From: Chryseobacterium gleum
GTDB taxonomy: Bacteria; Bacteroidota; Bacteroidia; Flavobacteriales_D; Sanyastnellaceae
Assembly (NCBI GenBank): GCA_945881835.1
Contig: CAMCVP010000001.1
Coordinates: 496,001-560,000 of the forward strand
DNA: 64,000 nucleotides
Direction of reading: 5' to 3'
In this document: piece by piece, positions 18,001 through 25,955 of the stretch
Layout of the letters: every line of letters starts with the position of its first letter
How positions within the stretch are numbered: position 1 is the first letter of the stretch
Made by a program: the position numbers and the translations under genes
The notes under the pieces: model-generated
What the model was told of the DNA's origin: nothing
The model's database searches: none
Seen by the model: only the letters and a program-made list of their open reading frames with translations

Positions 18001-19043
18001 CCACGGATTATTCAACGTTGCTTGTTTCAGATGTTACTTACCAATGGGCAGCACCTGTTGGAATGAATTTACTAAATGGACAGGGAACAAACAATATCAC
18101 AGTTTCTTTCAATAGCAATTATGCGACGGCAAATTTGAGGGTGCGTGCCGTAAATAGTTGCGGTGCTAGCCCATACAAATTCTTTAAGGTGAAACGAATT
18201 GCCCCGAAAGTTCCAAGTTCAATTACTTCCACAAGTTCAAAGGCTTGCCCTGGTGATCAAGTGACTTTTACTTCAGCAATTGCGTCAAATGCTACTTCTT
18301 ACTATTGGACAGCACCATTAGGTGCAAGTGTTACGTCTGGTCAAGGAACGAATGTTGCTACAATCACCTTTGGTAATGGTTTTAATGCTGCAGGAAACAT
18401 TACAGTAACTGCTGTTAATGGATGTGGTGCAAGCGTTGAAAGGGCCAAAATAATAAACTTAAATTTGCCAATCTTGCCAAGTGTTATAACAGGTACGCGC
18501 ACTGTTACTCAAAACCAAACAGCAGTTCCTTACTCAGTTGTGAATGTGCCAGGTGTGAATTACAATTGGACAGTAGATTCGAGTTTCGGGGGCATAGTAT
18601 CTGGACAAGGGAACAACGCAATCTTAGTGAATGCTACGAACATCGTTGGAACGGGTTATACGATGTCTGTAACGGCAAGTAACGGTTGCGGCACTTCGCC
18701 TGTTCGCGCTATTTCTAACTTGAAAATTGTTGCTGACGTGTCTGCTCTTGAACTAGCTGAGACAACGGGTTCCCCAATTGAGAAAACAGATTTAACCTCA
18801 GCGGCAAACATCACAATCTTCCCTAATCCGGCCCGTGATTTCGTGTCCTTGAAATTACTTAATGTCGAAGAGGGAGCTGTATCTCAAATTACGATCTATG
18901 ATTTAACTGGAAAGCAGATATACACCTTGCAATCGACTTCAAGTTTGCAAACGATAGATGTTAGTCAGTTCGCATCAGGTATGTATATTGTTAAGGTGAA
19001 AACTAAAACAGATAATTTCCTTCAGAAATTACAACTGAATTAA
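12024..19043 (+). CDS. Giant secreted protein with MopE-type metal-binding repeats and T9SS sorting domain
   Basis: This is a 2339-residue protein if translation starts at the ATG at 12024, chosen because a classic signal peptide (LLFFLVIFSFLFSNFSWSQ) begins there. An upstream in-frame codon at 11955 would add 23 unlikely residues. About 14 copies of the Cys-rich motif CNxIDDNCDxxIDEG with following YxDxDGDGFG calcium-like loops run through residues 165-1920. They belong to the putative metal-binding motif family (MopE, PF11617 type). Between them lie at least four beta-rich inserts and two copies of an SGxxxxxYGxGQYL module. PKD-like segments follow, then a T9SS type A sorting domain (ITIFPNPARDFVSLKL onward) to the end. 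It should be exported by type IX secretion and act at the surface, plausibly in metal binding or adhesion. Confidence 0.92.
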   Translation: MKRISYICQKSLLFFLVIFSFLFSNFSWSQCNGLPYNQYYYDYDGDGYGTSSVFSGGTSEDYGSGQYLTWQPLTVNLATPVAYLSSFAFSVNNIIGLSQCTFQFYNGPNLVATEYAYPSNGAGVNSSHTFTTPLLDITSVVVYSYWNPSFLNDLTLTSISSSIEACTQPSGYSLNNSDCYDFNASINPMALDICNSIDDNCDTQVDNATYYADSDLDGYGSLTTTILEQGNADVSFQNGNIVIIGSNSDVFIPLLESRITYTSLVNQVITLDWSYNTTDELGLDPAYYYINGVQFSLSDNVGQVQQSGSLSLSVNAGQTISFAIISEDNVGGAATLIISNLNGAFVGQATACSAPSGYVANNGDCNDSNGSIHPGVAELCNNIDDDCNGSIETYQYYYTDTDNDGYGNATNTQITQGNSSIVFNQNGIVIQGSNSYSNGEDLSCSITYTSTSNQTVSFNWSYSTSDSPDYDDAYYLINNQQFPLSNNAGSNQQNGQISFSVNNGDTFGFSVISIDDAYGAATLAITNLNAQISGQMYSCTQPVGYANNNLDCNGGNGNIFPGQVETCNGIDDNCSGQIDEGVLNVYYPDTDGDGYGLQSATVTAQGNSSIVYQAAGFTLQGSTGNTTPESVSISWVVPSSDTYYFAYDYSTLANNTSSDGVTWSLNGVSNDLVVSSGANMNFSESAFINVQAGDVFAMTLSSAGNQGTSSTFQVSFFEEGMLHAGRVEACSAPVGFSLNNNDCQPTNSAINPGASEVCNGVDDNCSGQIDEGVLIPFYADTDGDGFGSGVSNLACTAPIGYVTNNSDCNDSDASINPNTQWYGDLDGDGYSSLVVSSCTSPGANYSLSGAIGDCNDGNSAINPGSAESCNDIDDNCDTQIDEGVLVQNYFDEDGDGFGSAVVNSIPSCSQLVGYVSNNSDCNDGSSAVNPSVVEVCNGIDDNCDDQIDEGLVNFYYSDLDQDGYGSDGVTESFAPGAWILYTPTTFVLVGTPQQWNGVSNSVQFVAPTTETYTFNWAYAVLADPNQDPGYYFVNGQVVQLSNDWGANYQSGYVSVSLNAGDTFGFGINSLDDEAGPVWLEISNFSARSYIGVTPSCTQPVGYVLTNDDCDNANPAINPGAVEICNSIDENCDSEIDEGVQNTYYADADGDGFGGNSEFLACTVPAGYSANNSDCNDSLASNNPLSSEICNGIDDNCNGPSDEGVQSIFYYDGDNDGFGTSEVFSGQSAQNYGAGQYLGSWGHTFNFPTALNNIISFSYSITNTAAMSQCVFRFYDGGNLIASVEAYPQNGETISTVHNFTSPLFNITSVIVFSYWNPAYLNSLTFNAIPSSVNACTQPVGYASNNTDCNDNNLSVNPGVFDVCNAIDDNCDTQVDNGLYYADNDGDGFGFMGTGVLACSAVVGYVTDSSDCDDNLAAVYPGATEICNSIDDDCDTQIDEGVQTNYYVDNDGDGFGAGTATLACASPTGFVTTNTDCNNTNAAVNPDATEVCNSIDDDCDTQIDEDVQNNYFTDADGDGYGTGIAILACTAPAGFVATNADCNDTNEAVYPGVTEVCNSVDDNCDTQIDEGVQNSYYADADADGFGTGTITFACAAPMGMVANNTDCNDALVTVYPGAPEVCNSIDDDCDGGIDEAGALTVPEVVASCGPYTWNENNTTYNTSGTYYANIPAATTYNSYETFVSAANSAGYQLSETEDFSGYSGYMASVSGDLGVGFPTWTATQTQGQYPSIHAISVGGSQTIGGNAYASPVSIQFSSGVTGVGGNFFVSSVFGVVLNATVNINLSDGTAVSLTIGSASTFTGFTTNGLLIESITINTPFVNGPTNPYVRIDNLVVTTGTPVLPCGVDVLNLTINTPSSYYADVDGDGYGAGTATNACAQSTGFVATNTDCNDTNAAVNSAAIEICNNIDDNCDGIINEGCPSLDTSEEVTACQSYTWNGQTYTTSGTYTYNATTQAGFPYTETLILTIQSAVPSTPSSVTGEGYACEFLQGGTTDYSTLLVSDVTYQWAAPVGMNLLNGQGTNNITVSFNSNYATANLRVRAVNSCGASPYKFFKVKRIAPKVPSSITSTSSKACPGDQVTFTSAIASNATSYYWTAPLGASVTSGQGTNVATITFGNGFNAAGNITVTAVNGCGASVERAKIINLNLPILPSVITGTRTVTQNQTAVPYSVVNVPGVNYNWTVDSSFGGIVSGQGNNAILVNATNIVGTGYTMSVTASNGCGTSPVRAISNLKIVADVSALELAETTGSPIEKTDLTSAANITIFPNPARDFVSLKLLNVEEGAVSQITIYDLTGKQIYTLQSTSSLQTIDVSQFASGMYIVKVKTKTDNFLQKLQLN
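12514..17785 (+). repeat. MopE-type motif repeat region inside the giant gene
   Basis: Fourteen degenerate repeats encode CN-x-(I/V)DD-x-C and an aspartate-rich DxDGDG(F/Y)G loop. Copies between about 16270 and 16760 are the most alike at DNA level and lie in direct tandem. Unrelated beta-rich inserts separate the earlier copies. Such identity favours slippage or recombination and may vary between strains. Confidence 0.85.
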
Positions 19044-19060
19044 TTAGATTTTCAAATGTG

Positions 19061-19091
19061 AAAAAGCCCTTCCATTCGGAAGGGCTTTTTT
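19061..19091. terminator. Bidirectional intrinsic terminator
   Basis: The stem GCCCTTCC/GGAAGGGC (19066-19073 with 19078-19085) has loop ATTC and is flanked by five A on the left and six T on the right. It serves both the giant gene ending at 19043 and the convergent prenyltransferase gene ending at 19119. Confidence 0.9.
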
Positions 19092-19118
19092 GTTTAATTT
19101 ATCTCAAAACTGATATTT

Positions 19119-20006
19119 TCATACAAACCTCAACACAAATCCGCAAGTAATTCCAACAGCCATTGCAATCTTCAAGATGAGGCTTGCTTTGTGAAATCCT
19201 TCTTTCGAATTCGCCATGAAAACTGCGAACAACGCAATGGTTAAAGGCAAACACATGCCCATTCCAACAAGATATAGTGTGCCCAAAGAATGGTGTTGCG
19301 TTGCTGCAATGAATAGCGTTACTCCAGCCGTGATTAACGCTGCGAACAAGAACAGTAGTGCATATATACGCGCTGTTTGTGTGCCCATAACAACAGGCAA
19401 GGTTTTGTAATTTTCTGCAGCGTCGCCGTCTACATCTTCAATGTCCTTCACAATTTCTCTACTGAAATTCACCGAGAACGCAAACACGGAAAAGATCAAC
19501 GTCCAAAAGCCAATGTGCAAATTCGAAAGATGCGGCCAAACACTCCACAAAGGAATCATACCAATGCAAAGTGAGACCAATAGATTTCCAGATAACACCC
19601 TTTTCTTGAAAAACGGAGTGTACAATCCCAAGGCAATGGAAACAACAATCGCCACAACAAACGGCAGATAAGAGTGCATACTCTTTCCAACAAAAAACGA
19701 AATAAGAATCCCCAAGGCAGTGGTAACAATGTGCGCCAAAATAACCACTCTTCGTTTCACCTGCGTTTCAACATAAACAGCATCGGGCTTGTTTATTCGA
19801 TCTACACGGACATCGAAATAATCGTTAATGAAATTGCCACCTGCGGTTAACAATGCAATCGTAAGTATCATTCCCAAAAACTGCATCCACTGACTGAAAT
19901 CCGACGGTGCAATGGTATGCGCATATCCGAAGCGAAACGCAAACATGGCGAAGACAATCATGAGCAGATTGTTCGGACGAGACATTTTGAAAAGCGCTTG
20001 AGTCAT
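19119..20006 (-). CDS. UbiA-family prenyltransferase (geranylgeranylglycerol-phosphate-synthase-like group)
   Basis: This 295-residue membrane protein has about eight to nine helices. Both Asp-rich motifs of UbiA prenyltransferases are visible: NDYFDVRVDRINKPD and DIEDVDGDAAENYKTLPV. The family transfers a prenyl chain to an aromatic or other acceptor in the inner membrane. In Bacteroidota, genes of this subgroup are usually annotated as geranylgeranylglycerol-phosphate geranylgeranyltransferase, but the acceptor here is not proven. It lies 9 bases downstream of the MOSC gene on the same strand, and both are divergent from hemE. Confidence 0.85.
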   Translation of the reverse strand: MTQALFKMSRPNNLLMIVFAMFAFRFGYAHTIAPSDFSQWMQFLGMILTIALLTAGGNFINDYFDVRVDRINKPDAVYVETQVKRRVVILAHIVTTALGILISFFVGKSMHSYLPFVVAIVVSIALGLYTPFFKKRVLSGNLLVSLCIGMIPLWSVWPHLSNLHIGFWTLIFSVFAFSVNFSREIVKDIEDVDGDAAENYKTLPVVMGTQTARIYALLFLFAALITAGVTLFIAATQHHSLGTLYLVGMGMCLPLTIALFAVFMANSKEGFHKASLILKIAMAVGITCGFVLRFV

Positions 20007-20015
20007 AACAGTAAT

Positions 20016-20819
20016 TTATGGGTTGAAGGTAGTGAAAACTTTCACTTCGGAATGAAGTTCAATTGAGCCGGTTTGAACAGGATAATACAAGTCGCCAAGG
20101 ATAACCTTATTCTTCACAGTACGCAATTTCGCTAACTCTCGCATGACATCGGTGCGATAAATACCGGTATCTGGATTGACATTAATCATCCTGCATCGCC
20201 CGCAGGCTTTGGCTTTGCGAAGCAATACATTTTCAATTTGAATTTCTTGCCATTCGTCTTCCTCGAATGAACGTTCGGTTTGAAAAAGTAAATTCGGACG
20301 GAAATATCTTGCGTCAATGGGTTCCTCCAATTGCGCATTCAGCGCGTCGAGCGAGGCACTTCCTAAAATTAATATTGGAAAACTATCAGCAAACGAACTG
20401 GATGTTGACTCACCTGTTAACGGTGCCATTTCTATTCTTTCTGGTTGAAGAGGCATGCGAATGAGACGCACTTCTTCCTTCAAAAAATCAGAAAAAAAAG
20501 TGTTTAGATTTTTGCTTTCTTCAAATCCGAAAACATTCGAATCCCAAACCTTTGATTCAATTTTTTCTTGTTGGAAATCATTCGTTCCAAGGGCAAGACT
20601 TTCAGATTGATTGTTGAAGGAAAACGCAAATCCATTTTCGGAAAGACTTGTTTCAATGAGCGAAAGCTCGGGGCGTTCTCTTCGTGTGATGAACAGGTTG
20701 TTGGAATCGACCAACATCCAATTGCGATCGTATTTCAATCCGTGCTGAAACACCTCTGAAGAGGTTAGTTCAATGCCGTTCAACGATTTTACTGGATAAA
20801 TTGAAATTGACTTCAACAT
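20016..20819 (-). CDS. MOSC domain protein (mARC/YcbX-like)
   Basis: This 267-residue protein starts at the ATG at 20819 (MLKSISIYPVKSLNG), the standard MOSC N-terminal beta-barrel opening; longer readings would run into hemE. The C-terminal MOSC domain has ACGRCRMINVNPDTG, matching the molybdenum cofactor Cys region of mARC and YcbX enzymes. These reduce N-hydroxylated compounds or carry Mo-cofactor sulfur. It is probably co-transcribed with the prenyltransferase. Its start is about 40 bases from the hemE start in the opposite direction. Confidence 0.88.
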   Translation of the reverse strand: MLKSISIYPVKSLNGIELTSSEVFQHGLKYDRNWMLVDSNNLFITRRERPELSLIETSLSENGFAFSFNNQSESLALGTNDFQQEKIESKVWDSNVFGFEESKNLNTFFSDFLKEEVRLIRMPLQPERIEMAPLTGESTSSSFADSFPILILGSASLDALNAQLEEPIDARYFRPNLLFQTERSFEEDEWQEIQIENVLLRKAKACGRCRMINVNPDTGIYRTDVMRELAKLRTVKNKVILGDLYYPVQTGSIELHSEVKVFTTFNP

Positions 20820-20846
20820 AAAAACGAAGGTAGCGCATGTCTGATG

Positions 20847-20854
20847 TATTTTTG
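20847..20854 (+). promoter_or_regulatory. Minus-7 box of hemE
   Basis: TATTTTTG is an exact TAnnTTTG match. It lies six bases before the ATG at 20861, which argues that this ATG, rather than the in-frame ATG at 20837, is the start and that the mRNA is leaderless or nearly so. No clear TTG minus-33 element was found. Confidence 0.45.
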
Positions 20855-20860
20855 CAACAC

Positions 20861-21892
20861 ATGAATTTGCAGAACAATTTATTGCTTCGTGCCGCGAAGG
20901 GCGAGCAAGTGGAACGCACTCCTGTTTGGGTAATGCGTCAGGCCGGAAGAGTCCTACCCGAATACCGCGCAACACGCGCAAGAGCGGGTTCTTTCATTAC
21001 GTTGGTTCGTACTCCAGAGTTGGCTTGCGAGGTTACCCTTCAGCCCGTTGATATTTTGGGTGTAGACGCCGCGATTATTTTTTCTGATATTTTGGTTATT
21101 CCTGAAGCCATGGGATTGCCTTATGAAATGGATGAAGGAAAAGGACCGCGTTTTCCAAATACCATTAAAACGAAAGAGGATTTGGCTAGACTTTCAACCA
21201 CAGAGATTGAAGGCAAACTGAATTATGTGGCTGAAGCGTTGAAACTAACCAAGCAAGAATTGAATGGAAGAGTGCCGTTGATCGGATTTGCCGGTGCGCC
21301 ATTCACGTTGTTTTGTTACATGATTGAAGGGCAGGGGAGCAAGGAGTTCGCAAAGGCGAGAAGAATGATGCGTGAGAATCCTGAACTCGCTCATGCTTTG
21401 CTTTCAGCCATTTCAAATGCGACCATTGCTTACTTGAAAATGCAGATAGCTTCGGGAGCAGATTTGATTCAGCTGTTTGACTCATGGGCGGGAGTGTTGG
21501 GACCCGATTCATATCGCGAGTTTTCCCTTCCATACATCAATCGAATTTTAGCGGCTATACCTGAAGTTCCTCGAACCGTTTTCGCAAAGGGAGCGTGGTA
21601 TGCGATAGAAGACTTCGCGAACTCTCCGTGCGAGACAATCGGACTCGATTGGACCATTCAACCAGAATTGGCACGGAAATGGGCAGGAGCGAAAACAGTG
21701 CAAGGAAACTTAGACCCTTCGGTGCTCTATGGAGACTTCGCTAGCATTAAAAAAGCCACAAGAGAAATGCTTCAAAAGTTTGGAACTCAAAAACATATTG
21801 CTAACTTAGGCCACGGAGTTTATCCCGATATTTCTCCCGATAACCTAAAATGCTTTATTGATACAATAAAAGAATACCCTAACGAAAAGTAA
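20861..21892 (+). CDS. hemE: Uroporphyrinogen decarboxylase
   Basis: HemE removes four carboxyl groups from uroporphyrinogen III to make coproporphyrinogen III in haem synthesis, in the cytosol. This 343-residue form shows the signature [48 protein letters not shown] and the C-terminal [12 protein letters not shown]. The start [15 protein letters not shown] aligns with usual HemE N termini. An upstream in-frame ATG at 20837 (351 residues) has a weak GAAGG before it but would lie upstream of the best promoter box. Confidence 0.95.
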   Translation: MNLQNNLLLRAAKGEQVERTPVWVMRQAGRVLPEYRATRARAGSFITLVRTPELACEVTLQPVDILGVDAAIIFSDILVIPEAMGLPYEMDEGKGPRFPNTIKTKEDLARLSTTEIEGKLNYVAEALKLTKQELNGRVPLIGFAGAPFTLFCYMIEGQGSKEFAKARRMMRENPELAHALLSAISNATIAYLKMQIASGADLIQLFDSWAGVLGPDSYREFSLPYINRILAAIPEVPRTVFAKGAWYAIEDFANSPCETIGLDWTIQPELARKWAGAKTVQGNLDPSVLYGDFASIKKATREMLQKFGTQKHIANLGHGVYPDISPDNLKCFIDTIKEYPNEK

Positions 21893-21893
21893 A

Positions 21894-23075
21894 ATGATTA
21901 TGAAACGTTTATTATTAGCTGTATTGACGCTTGCAGTTGTTGGAGCAACGGCTCAAAAGAAAACTGATAAGGCTGCAGCAGCAGAGCCAAAAGGAATTGT
22001 TCCGAATGGCAACTTCGATGACTTTGAATTTAAATCGTTGAAGACTCCGAATCAAGTTGATCTTGCATTGCCTTGGATTACTCCGAATGTTACAATGGCA
22101 GATTTGTTCTCGAAAGGAGTGAAGAGCCCTAAGATTCAAGTGCCAAACAATGAGCACGGAGTTCAAGAGCCAGCATCTGGTTCGAGCTACGCTGGTTTCA
22201 GAGCATATTCAAAAGACCCAAAGAAAACAAGAACGTATCTTGAAGTTAAATTGAATCAGAAATTGGTAAAAGGTCAACAGTATTGCATTCGCTACAGTTT
22301 GAGCCTTGCAGAACTTTCTAAGTTTGCAGTGAACAACGTAGGTGTTTATGTTACTGAAAAGAAATTACAGTATTCAAAAGACAACGCCATTATGGTTGAG
22401 CCACAAGTCACCATTGCAGACAATGTTCCAATTAACATCATGGATTCTTGGGAGCACATTTGTGGAACATTCACCGCCGCAGGTGGTGAAGAGTATATCG
22501 TTATTGGTGGATTCGGTGCAGAAGACAAAATGAAAGTAGAGAAGATGAAGAAGCCAGCAGGTATTTCAGGAACGGTTGCCAATGACGCATACTATTTCCT
22601 TGATAATGTTGAAATCGTTGCGATTGATGCCAAGAGCCAATGTAACTGTTCTAAGAAAAGCAAGCCGCAAGCTCAATTCATTTACAGCAGTTCTGTAGCT
22701 CGTGAGACCGGAGCGAAGCCTGCAGATATTGTGAATTCAACAGTGGTGTACTTCGCTGGATTAACCGAAATGATCCCTGGTCAATTCGATTCGAACATCG
22801 AAGAAGTTGCAGCGTTAATGAAGGCGAATCCAACAATGAACATTGAGTTGATTGGTCATTCAGATGCCGATGAAACAGCTGAAGCGAAAGTAGATGAAGA
22901 AGTTGCGAACATGGCTGAAAAGCGCGCAATTGCAGTGAAAGAAGCATTGGTTGGTTTCGGAATTAATGAGGCTCGTATTACATTAACATTTGTAGACGAT
23001 GCACAACCAGCAAGTACATTCAATTCACCTTCTGGACACGCACAAAACAGACGCGTTGTGTTCAAGGTGAAATAA
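21894..23075 (+). CDS. OmpA-family outer-membrane protein (first of tandem pair)
   Basis: This 393-residue protein has a signal peptide (LAVVGATAQ). The start may instead be the ATG at 21900, which gives the cleaner MKRLLLAVLTL signal. The N-terminal domain opens with the VPNGNFDDFEF pattern typical of secreted carbohydrate-binding-like domains (NGSFE type). The C terminus is an OmpA-like peptidoglycan-binding domain, but IELIGHSDADE replaces the usual GHTDxxG, and QNRRVVFKVK ends the domain. It starts 1 base after the hemE stop and is followed by a strong terminator. The next gene is a paralogue. Confidence 0.88.
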   Translation: MIMKRLLLAVLTLAVVGATAQKKTDKAAAAEPKGIVPNGNFDDFEFKSLKTPNQVDLALPWITPNVTMADLFSKGVKSPKIQVPNNEHGVQEPASGSSYAGFRAYSKDPKKTRTYLEVKLNQKLVKGQQYCIRYSLSLAELSKFAVNNVGVYVTEKKLQYSKDNAIMVEPQVTIADNVPINIMDSWEHICGTFTAAGGEEYIVIGGFGAEDKMKVEKMKKPAGISGTVANDAYYFLDNVEIVAIDAKSQCNCSKKSKPQAQFIYSSSVARETGAKPADIVNSTVVYFAGLTEMIPGQFDSNIEEVAALMKANPTMNIELIGHSDADETAEAKVDEEVANMAEKRAIAVKEALVGFGINEARITLTFVDDAQPASTFNSPSGHAQNRRVVFKVK

Positions 23076-23092
23076 GAACATTCAATCTTTTT

Positions 23093-23126
23093 AAAGGGGA
23101 GCTGCAATAATTTGCGCTCCCCTTTT
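23093..23126 (+). terminator. Intrinsic terminator after the first ompA-like gene
   Basis: AAAGGGGAGC (23093-23102) pairs with GCTCCCCTTT (23116-23125). Inside it GCAA/TTGC extends the stem around loop TAAT. A T-rich tail follows. Confidence 0.88.
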
Positions 23127-23149
23127 GTTTTCTCGTTAAATTCGATGCG

Positions 23150-24289
23150 TTGAAGAAATTAATCCTATATCCACTGTTAATCACTTTGCTTTACGTTTTG
23201 CAAGGTGTTTCCTTCGCACAGAACTTAGTGTTGAATGGAAGTTTCGAAGAACATCAGGGGTGTCCCATTGATTTCAATCAGAGTAATCTCGTTCATATTG
23301 TTTCATGGAAGCAACCAGGACAAGGGACTCCCGATTATTTCAATAGCTGCAGCAAGGCTGTTGGTGTTCCGAAGAATGTTTTCGGAAATGAAAACGCCGC
23401 ATCTGGACAGGCGTATGCAGGTTTTGTGAATTACACCTTCAACAAGAAAAATTACCGCGAGTATTTGACTTCGGAATTAAGCAGACCGCTGAAACCAGGA
23501 GAGTTGGTATGTATCGAGATTAGCATCTCATCTGCCGATCTGTGCAACTTCGTTACCGATGGATGTGGCATTGTTTTAAGCGCCGAAGAACTTCGTCAAA
23601 AAGGAATGACTTGTATTGAATTGAAAGCGACCATCGAAAATCCGCGACTGTTTATCCTCGATCAGAAAGACGGATGGGTGAAGATGGGCGACGTCTATCG
23701 CGCATCTGGAGGAGAGCGCTTCATTACCATTGGAAATTTTAAAAGCGACAAATCAACCAAGATTCTTCATCGCACAGGCGACGATAAAGGCATGGGTGAT
23801 TATAGCTATTTGTATGTAGATGATGTGATGGTGAAGCCCGTAAAAACGAAGGAAGAGTGTTCGTGTGAAAACGAAGTTCTTCAGTCTATGGTATTCGATC
23901 CGCCATTGCAATTGAGTCAGTATGACGAGATTCGATTGGACGATGTATTGTTCAACTTCGATAAATTCGATTTAACAGACAGCGCAAGAAAAGAATTAGA
24001 CGAGGTATATGTCTTGTTGAAGAAGAACAAGGCGATGTATCTGGAAGTGCAAGGACATACAGACAGCAGAGGGAAAGACGATTACAACGTAAACCTTTCG
24101 AAGAGCAGGGCAGAAGCGGTGGTAAGTTATTTAATGAAGAAAGGCATAGACCGATCTCGCTTGGAAATAAAATATTTCGGCGCAACACAACCTGTCACAT
24201 CAAACGACTCTGACGAGGGAAGAGCTAAGAACCGTAGGGTTGAATTCAGAGTGTTAAAAAAGCGCTTCGAATTAATTGAAAACAGTTAA
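23150..24289 (+). CDS. OmpA-family outer-membrane protein (second of tandem pair, TTG start)
   Basis: This is a 379-residue paralogue of the preceding gene. The only codon that preserves the signal peptide ([24 protein letters not shown]) is TTG at 23150, five bases after a TAAATTCG minus-7-like box. A two-codon ATG-CGT-TGA overlaps this TTG. The N-terminal domain ([15 protein letters not shown]) matches choice-of-anchor domains of Bacteroidota. The OmpA domain carries [30 protein letters not shown] and [11 protein letters not shown], a normal peptidoglycan-binding set. Its stop shares TTAA with the convergent obg stop (4-base overlap). Confidence 0.9.
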   Translation: MKKLILYPLLITLLYVLQGVSFAQNLVLNGSFEEHQGCPIDFNQSNLVHIVSWKQPGQGTPDYFNSCSKAVGVPKNVFGNENAASGQAYAGFVNYTFNKKNYREYLTSELSRPLKPGELVCIEISISSADLCNFVTDGCGIVLSAEELRQKGMTCIELKATIENPRLFILDQKDGWVKMGDVYRASGGERFITIGNFKSDKSTKILHRTGDDKGMGDYSYLYVDDVMVKPVKTKEECSCENEVLQSMVFDPPLQLSQYDEIRLDDVLFNFDKFDLTDSARKELDEVYVLLKKNKAMYLEVQGHTDSRGKDDYNVNLSKSRAEAVVSYLMKKGIDRSRLEIKYFGATQPVTSNDSDEGRAKNRRVEFRVLKKRFELIENS

Positions 24290-25287
24290 TCTTCTTTCGA
24301 ATTAATACTGTCCCAAATAACATCTTTCAATTGATCAATGTTCTTCTGACCTACAGATGAAATGAACACGTGCTTAATGCCTCTTGGCAATAGCTTTTTC
24401 ATTTGCTTTTCCATAACCTCATCGATCATATCACATTTCGTAATGGCCAAAATGCGCGGTTTATCGAGCAATTCAGCATTGAATTTCTTCAATTCATTCA
24501 ATAAAATCTTATACTCTGCTTTAATGTCATCGGAATCGCATGGCACCATGAACAACAAGGTTGCGTTACGTTCAATGTGACGTAAAAAGCGGTGTCCAAG
24601 ACCTTTTCCTTCCGATGCTCCTTCAATAATTCCAGGAATATCGGCCATAACAAAACTGCGGTCGTTGCGGTAACGCACCATTCCTAAATTCGGAACAAGG
24701 GTCGTAAACGGATAGTCTGCAATCTCAGGCTTGGCAGCAGAAACAACAGAAAGCAAAGTCGATTTTCCTGCATTCGGGAAACCAACCAATCCAACGTCGG
24801 CAAGAACTTTCAATTCTAGAATTTTCCATTCTTCAACACCGGGTTCACCGGGCTGAGCATAGTCGGGAGCTTGATTGACTGCGGTTTTGAAATTGTGATT
24901 GCCTAAACCGCCTCGCCCACCTTTCGCAATAATGAATTCTTGCCCAACCTCATTTATTTCACAAAGTACTTCGCCCGTTTCCACGTCGCGTGCAATTGTG
25001 CCCAATGGAACTTCCAAATATTCGTCTTCGCCTTGCTTACCCGATTTGTGCGAACTACTTCCACCTTCTCCCGGTTCAGCAATAACGTGCTTCCGGAATT
25101 TTAAGTGAAGAAGTGTCCAAATGTTTTGGTTGCCACGTAAAATAATGTGTCCTCCGCGTCCGCCGTTTCCACCATCTGGACCACCGCGAGGCACGAATTT
25201 TTCTCTGTGCATGTGTCTAGACCCAGCACCGCCGGCCCCAGAACGACAACAGATTTTTACGTAGTCAACGAAGTTTGAACCACTCAT
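24286..25287 (-). CDS. obg: GTPase Obg
   Basis: Obg is an essential GTPase that binds the large ribosomal subunit. This 333-residue protein has the glycine-rich Obg fold at residues 1-160 ([20 protein letters not shown] and [10 protein letters not shown]). A G domain follows with [11 protein letters not shown], switch region [21 protein letters not shown] and TKCD. There is no long C-terminal extension. The ATG overlaps the adenylate kinase stop (ATGA), a common adk-obg arrangement in this phylum. Confidence 0.97.
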   Translation of the reverse strand: MSGSNFVDYVKICCRSGAGGAGSRHMHREKFVPRGGPDGGNGGRGGHIILRGNQNIWTLLHLKFRKHVIAEPGEGGSSSHKSGKQGEDEYLEVPLGTIARDVETGEVLCEINEVGQEFIIAKGGRGGLGNHNFKTAVNQAPDYAQPGEPGVEEWKILELKVLADVGLVGFPNAGKSTLLSVVSAAKPEIADYPFTTLVPNLGMVRYRNDRSFVMADIPGIIEGASEGKGLGHRFLRHIERNATLLFMVPCDSDDIKAEYKILLNELKKFNAELLDKPRILAITKCDMIDEVMEKQMKKLLPRGIKHVFISSVGQKNIDQLKDVIWDSINSKED

Positions 25288-25859
25288 GATTGGGCGTCTA
25301 TTATACTGAATAGGCGATTTGAAATTTCATCCAATTCGCCAATTCCGTCTATTGCAAAAAATTTATCTTGTCCTTTATAATACTCTGCTACAGGAGCGGT
25401 CTCTCTCTTGTAAACTTCAATGCGATTTCTAACTATGGAAATATCACTATCGTCAGCACGTCCAGAAGTTTCTGCACGACCTAACAAACGCTTCTCCAAT
25501 TCAGCTTCTTCAACCTCCAAAGCCAACATGCATGAAATGCTTTGTTCTTTTTCACTTAACATTTCGTCAAGTGCCAAAGCCTGCGGAGAAGTTCTCGGAA
25601 AGCCGTCGAAAATGAATCCTTTTGCTTCAGGAAACGCTTCCAACTCGCTCTTCAACATGTTAATGGTTACTTCATCTGGAACTAAATTGCCCGCATCCAT
25701 GTAGCTTTTAGCAAGCGTGCCAAGGGCTGTAGCTTCTTTAATGTTTTTGCGGAAAATATCTCCTGTGCTCAAATGAACAAGGTTGTATTTATTTACTAAA
25801 CGTTCACTTTGGGTTCCTTTCCCTGCACCCGGAGGGCCGAAGAGTACTATGTTAATCAT
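25284..25859 (-). CDS. adk: Adenylate kinase
   Basis: This enzyme interconverts AMP, ADP and ATP. The 191-residue form starts at [17 protein letters not shown] (ATG at 25859). A longer reading from 25925 would add unlikely residues. It has the P-loop, [16 protein letters not shown] and the LID-region R residues in [16 protein letters not shown]. The LID is short and lacks Cys zinc ligands. It is translationally coupled to obg. Confidence 0.96.
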   Translation of the reverse strand: MINIVLFGPPGAGKGTQSERLVNKYNLVHLSTGDIFRKNIKEATALGTLAKSYMDAGNLVPDEVTINMLKSELEAFPEAKGFIFDGFPRTSPQALALDEMLSEKEQSISCMLALEVEEAELEKRLLGRAETSGRADDSDISIVRNRIEVYKRETAPVAEYYKGQDKFFAIDGIGELDEISNRLFSIIDAQS

Positions 25860-25955
25860 GATATTTGATTGAATTGAACTGCAAATGTACGACACACGTA
25901 TGGTTTTCGTGGTGTTTTCGGCCATCTGAATTATCTTCGCAGAAATAATGAAATT

